From Pseudomonadota bacterium (GTDB taxonomy: Bacteria > Desulfobacterota > Desulfovibrionia > Desulfovibrionales > Desulfovibrionaceae), in contig JAHIUD010000074.1 in assembly GCA_018817515.1 (NCBI GenBank), positions 1-64,000 on the forward strand: a stretch of 64,000 bases of DNA. Reading direction: 5' to 3'. Both the position numbers and the translations under genes were made by a program. Within the stretch, counting starts at the first letter, position 1. Each line of letters begins with the position of its first letter. Of the stretch, positions 62,295 to 64,000 are shown in pieces. The notes under the pieces are model-generated. The model was not told where the DNA came from and made no database searches. It saw only the letters and a program-made list of their open reading frames with translations.

Positions 62295-63542
62295 ATGAAG
62301 AGAAAAAGCGGCTCCCCGACGGACCTGGCCTGTTCGTTCTGCGGCAAGAGCCAGGTGGACGTGCAGCGGCTCATCGCCGGTCCGGACGTCTACATTTGCG
62401 ACGAATGCGTCGGCCTGTGCAACGACATCATGGCCCAGGAGCACATGAGCGACGGCGTGGGCGACGTGCGCCTGCTGCCCCCGCAGGAAATCAAGGCCCT
62501 GCTCGACCAGTACGTCATCGGCCAGACCACGGCCAAGAAGATCCTCTCTGTGGCGGTGCACAACCATTACAAGCGCGTGGCCTACGCCCAGGCCGTCAAG
62601 GACGATGTGGAGATCGACAAGAGCAACGTGCTCCTCATCGGCCCCACGGGCTCCGGCAAGACGCTCCTGGCCCAGACCCTGGCGCGCCTGCTCAAGGTGC
62701 CTTTCGCCATCGCCGACGCCACCACCCTCACCGAGGCCGGCTACGTGGGCGAGGACGTGGAGAACATCCTGGTGGCACTGTTGCAGAACGCCGACTACGA
62801 CATCGAGGCCGCCAGCCGGGGCATCATCTACATCGACGAAATCGACAAGATCGCGCGCAAGGGCGACAGCCCCTCCATCACCCGCGACGTGTCCGGCGAG
62901 GGCGTTCAGCAGGCCCTGCTCAAGATCATCGAGGGCACCGAGGCCAATATTCCCCCGAAGGGTGGCCGCAAGCACCCGCAGCAGGAGTTCATCCGCATGA
63001 ACACCTCGAACATCCTGTTCATCCTGGGCGGGGCGTTCATCGGCCTGGACAAGATCATCCAGCAGCGCATGCAGGGATCGAGCATGGGCTTTGGCGGCAA
63101 GGTGGAATCCAAGAAGGCGCTGGGCGTGGACGAACTGCTCGTTCAGAGCCAGCCCAACGACCTCATCAAGTTCGGCTTGATCCCCGAGTTTGTGGGCCGC
63201 ATCCCCATCGTCACCGCCCTGGAAGAGCTGACCCGCGAGGACCTGGTGCGCATCCTGACCGAGCCCAAGAACGCTCTGGTCAAGCAGTACCAGAAGCTTT
63301 TCGAGCTGGACAAGGTCGGCCTGCGCTTCACCGAGAACGCGCTCAAGGCCATCGCCGACGCGGCCATCGCCCGCAAGACCGGTGCGCGCGGCCTGCGCAA
63401 CGTGCTGGAGAGCACCATGCTCGACATCATGTACAAGCTGCCCTCGCTCACCGGCGTCAAGGAATGCGTCATCAACACGGCGGTCATCGAGAAGGGCATG
63501 GAGCCTCTGCTCATTTATCATCAAGAAGTGAAGAGCGCCTAA
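62295..63542 (+). CDS. clpX: ATP-dependent Clp protease ATP-binding subunit ClpX
   Basis: A 415-residue AAA+ unfoldase. The zinc-binding domain has CSFCGKS and CDECVGLC; Walker A is [12 protein letters not shown]; Walker B is IIYIDEIDK; the ClpP loop and sensor motifs follow. It unfolds tagged proteins into ClpP. Its last codons (GTGAAGAGCGCC) already resemble the repeat unit that follows the stop. Confidence 0.96.
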   Translation: MKRKSGSPTDLACSFCGKSQVDVQRLIAGPDVYICDECVGLCNDIMAQEHMSDGVGDVRLLPPQEIKALLDQYVIGQTTAKKILSVAVHNHYKRVAYAQAVKDDVEIDKSNVLLIGPTGSGKTLLAQTLARLLKVPFAIADATTLTEAGYVGEDVENILVALLQNADYDIEAASRGIIYIDEIDKIARKGDSPSITRDVSGEGVQQALLKIIEGTEANIPPKGGRKHPQQEFIRMNTSNILFILGGAFIGLDKIIQQRMQGSSMGFGGKVESKKALGVDELLVQSQPNDLIKFGLIPEFVGRIPIVTALEELTREDLVRILTEPKNALVKQYQKLFELDKVGLRFTENALKAIADAAIARKTGARGLRNVLESTMLDIMYKLPSLTGVKECVINTAVIEKGMEPLLIYHQEVKSA

Positions 63543-63672
63543 GGCGCGTCAATTAGTTTAAGTGCGCTTGCAGCGCACCAAGAGGTCAAGTGCGCTTGCA
63601 GCGCACCAAGAGGTCAAGTGCGCTTGCGGCGCACCAAGAGGTCAAGAGCGCCTGAGCGCCGCGGCTCACGCC
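63531..63672 (+). repeat. Tandem 28-bp hairpin repeat between clpX and lon
   Basis: Three head-to-tail 28-nt units start at 63560, 63588 and 63616; the first two are identical and the third differs at one base. Each holds a perfect inverted repeat GTGCGCT-TGC-AGCGCAC (GTGCGC arms in the third). Diverged partial units flank them at 63531 (overlapping the clpX end) and 63644. There are no unique spacers, so it is not a CRISPR array. The hairpins may terminate, protect or process the clpX mRNA. Confidence 0.8.
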
Positions 63673-63683
63673 ACTGCCCGGCG

Positions 63684-63711
63684 TTGACTTGCACCGATTG
63701 GCCCTTATCTT
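63684..63711 (+). promoter_or_regulatory. Probable promoter for lon
   Basis: TTGACT (63684-63689) and TATCTT (63706-63711) with a 16-nt spacer, 63 nt before the lon start. CCCTTATCT near the -10 faintly recalls a heat-shock (sigma-32) box. Confidence 0.5.
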
Positions 63712-63774
63712 GACCTGTACGGGCAGCGCCCCCCTGGACTGAATCGGGGCGGAGCAGACTTGAAGGAGCAGCGC

Positions 63775-64000
63775 ATGTCTCAATACAACGATCTGGAACG
63801 GGAGCTTCTGCCGGACGAGCCGCTTCTGCCGCTCATGTCACTGCGCGAAGTGGTCATGTTCCCCAAATCCATCGTGCCTCTGTTCGTGGGCCGCGAGGCC
63901 AGCATCAAGGCCATTGAGAGCGCCATCGCCGTCAACGACAAGCACATCTTCCTGGTGACCCAGAAGCTGCCTGAAAAGGAGCGCCCGGAACCAGGCGATC
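63775..64000 (+). CDS. lon: ATP-dependent protease Lon, 3' partial
   Basis: The first 75 residues of Lon, cut by the window edge: LPLMSLREVVMFPKSIVPLFVGREASIKAIE is the N-terminal LAN domain that binds substrates, and LVTQKLPEKE follows. Lon degrades damaged and short-lived regulatory proteins. ATG 63775 follows AAGGAGCAGCGC. It has its own promoter region downstream of the clpX repeats. Confidence 0.93.
   Translation, partial: MSQYNDLERELLPDEPLLPLMSLREVVMFPKSIVPLFVGREASIKAIESAIAVNDKHIFLVTQKLPEKERPEPGD

Noticed and set aside
63560-63643. CRISPR array
   Set aside because: The units are directly adjacent with no unique spacers, and no cas gene is near; it is a plain tandem repeat.

Overview
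The window is a contiguous stretch of high-GC bacterial chromosome, almost certainly from a sulfate-reducing Desulfovibrionaceae (Desulfovibrio in the broad sense). The strongest clue is a clear DsrC, the sulfur-trafficking partner of dissimilatory sulfite reductase, with both C-terminal cysteines (7010-7327). A type III glutamine synthetase, a MucR/Ros zinc-finger regulator, a Gram-negative envelope gene (lpxC) and a polar-type flagellar export cluster fit the same lineage. I see no insertion sequence, prophage, CRISPR array or rRNA; the only tRNA is tRNA-Leu(UAG) at 59916-60000.

Layout. 1-5096: a 5'-truncated exostosin/methyltransferase fusion, a thioredoxin-reductase-like flavoprotein, a translationally coupled membrane/HD-phosphohydrolase pair, a single-domain response regulator and a Tim44-like membrane protein. 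5112-8872: YcaO-TPR protein, dsrC, and thiC behind a TPP riboswitch. 9057-13478: rpmE, DUF1385, prfA, prmC and lpxC. 13549-25321: a mostly minus-strand flagellar region (M23 peptidase, fliR, flhB, flhA, flhF, flhG, fliA, cheY, fliL, a FliK-like protein and small orphans, plus a SLOG protein). 25392-29694: ttcA, a DUF4340 protein, then rpoZ-dnaJ-moaC. 29709-37658 (minus): an overlapping biotin operon bioF-bioH-like-bioC-bioD-bioA, hisH-hisF, and a coupled trio of CoA-binding, YkgJ-like and J-domain proteins. 37894-43852: M24 peptidase, a degenerate SixA-like protein, an exported hypothetical protein, pgsA-like, tatA, two orphans and a HAD hydrolase. 43933-48657: yggT, divIVA-like, DUF167, DUF465 and ilvB-ilvN-ilvC. 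48855-58305: mucR, a VanX-like dipeptidase, glnN, a large metallo-beta-lactamase/cNMP/hemerythrin fusion divergent from an HD-GYP response regulator, and two unrecognised genes. 58476-64000: thiDN, tRNA-Leu, tig, clpP, clpX, a tandem hairpin repeat, and the start of lon.

How the genes work together. thiC makes the pyrimidine of thiamine and thiDN phosphorylates it and couples it to the thiazole; only thiC has a riboswitch. The bio operon covers pimeloyl-ACP formation up to dethiobiotin, but bioB is not here. FlhA, FlhB and FliR form the export gate, FlhF/FlhG control flagellar placement and number, FliA drives late genes and CheY and FliL act at the motor. tig-clpP-clpX-lon is a folding and proteolysis block.

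The least ordinary items are the 871-residue MBL-cNBD-cNBD-hemerythrin protein facing an HD-GYP regulator, the YcaO-TPR protein directly upstream of dsrC, the SixA-fold protein that has lost three of four catalytic positions, and the tandem hairpins between clpX and lon. All functional calls come from reading motifs by eye; no database search was run.
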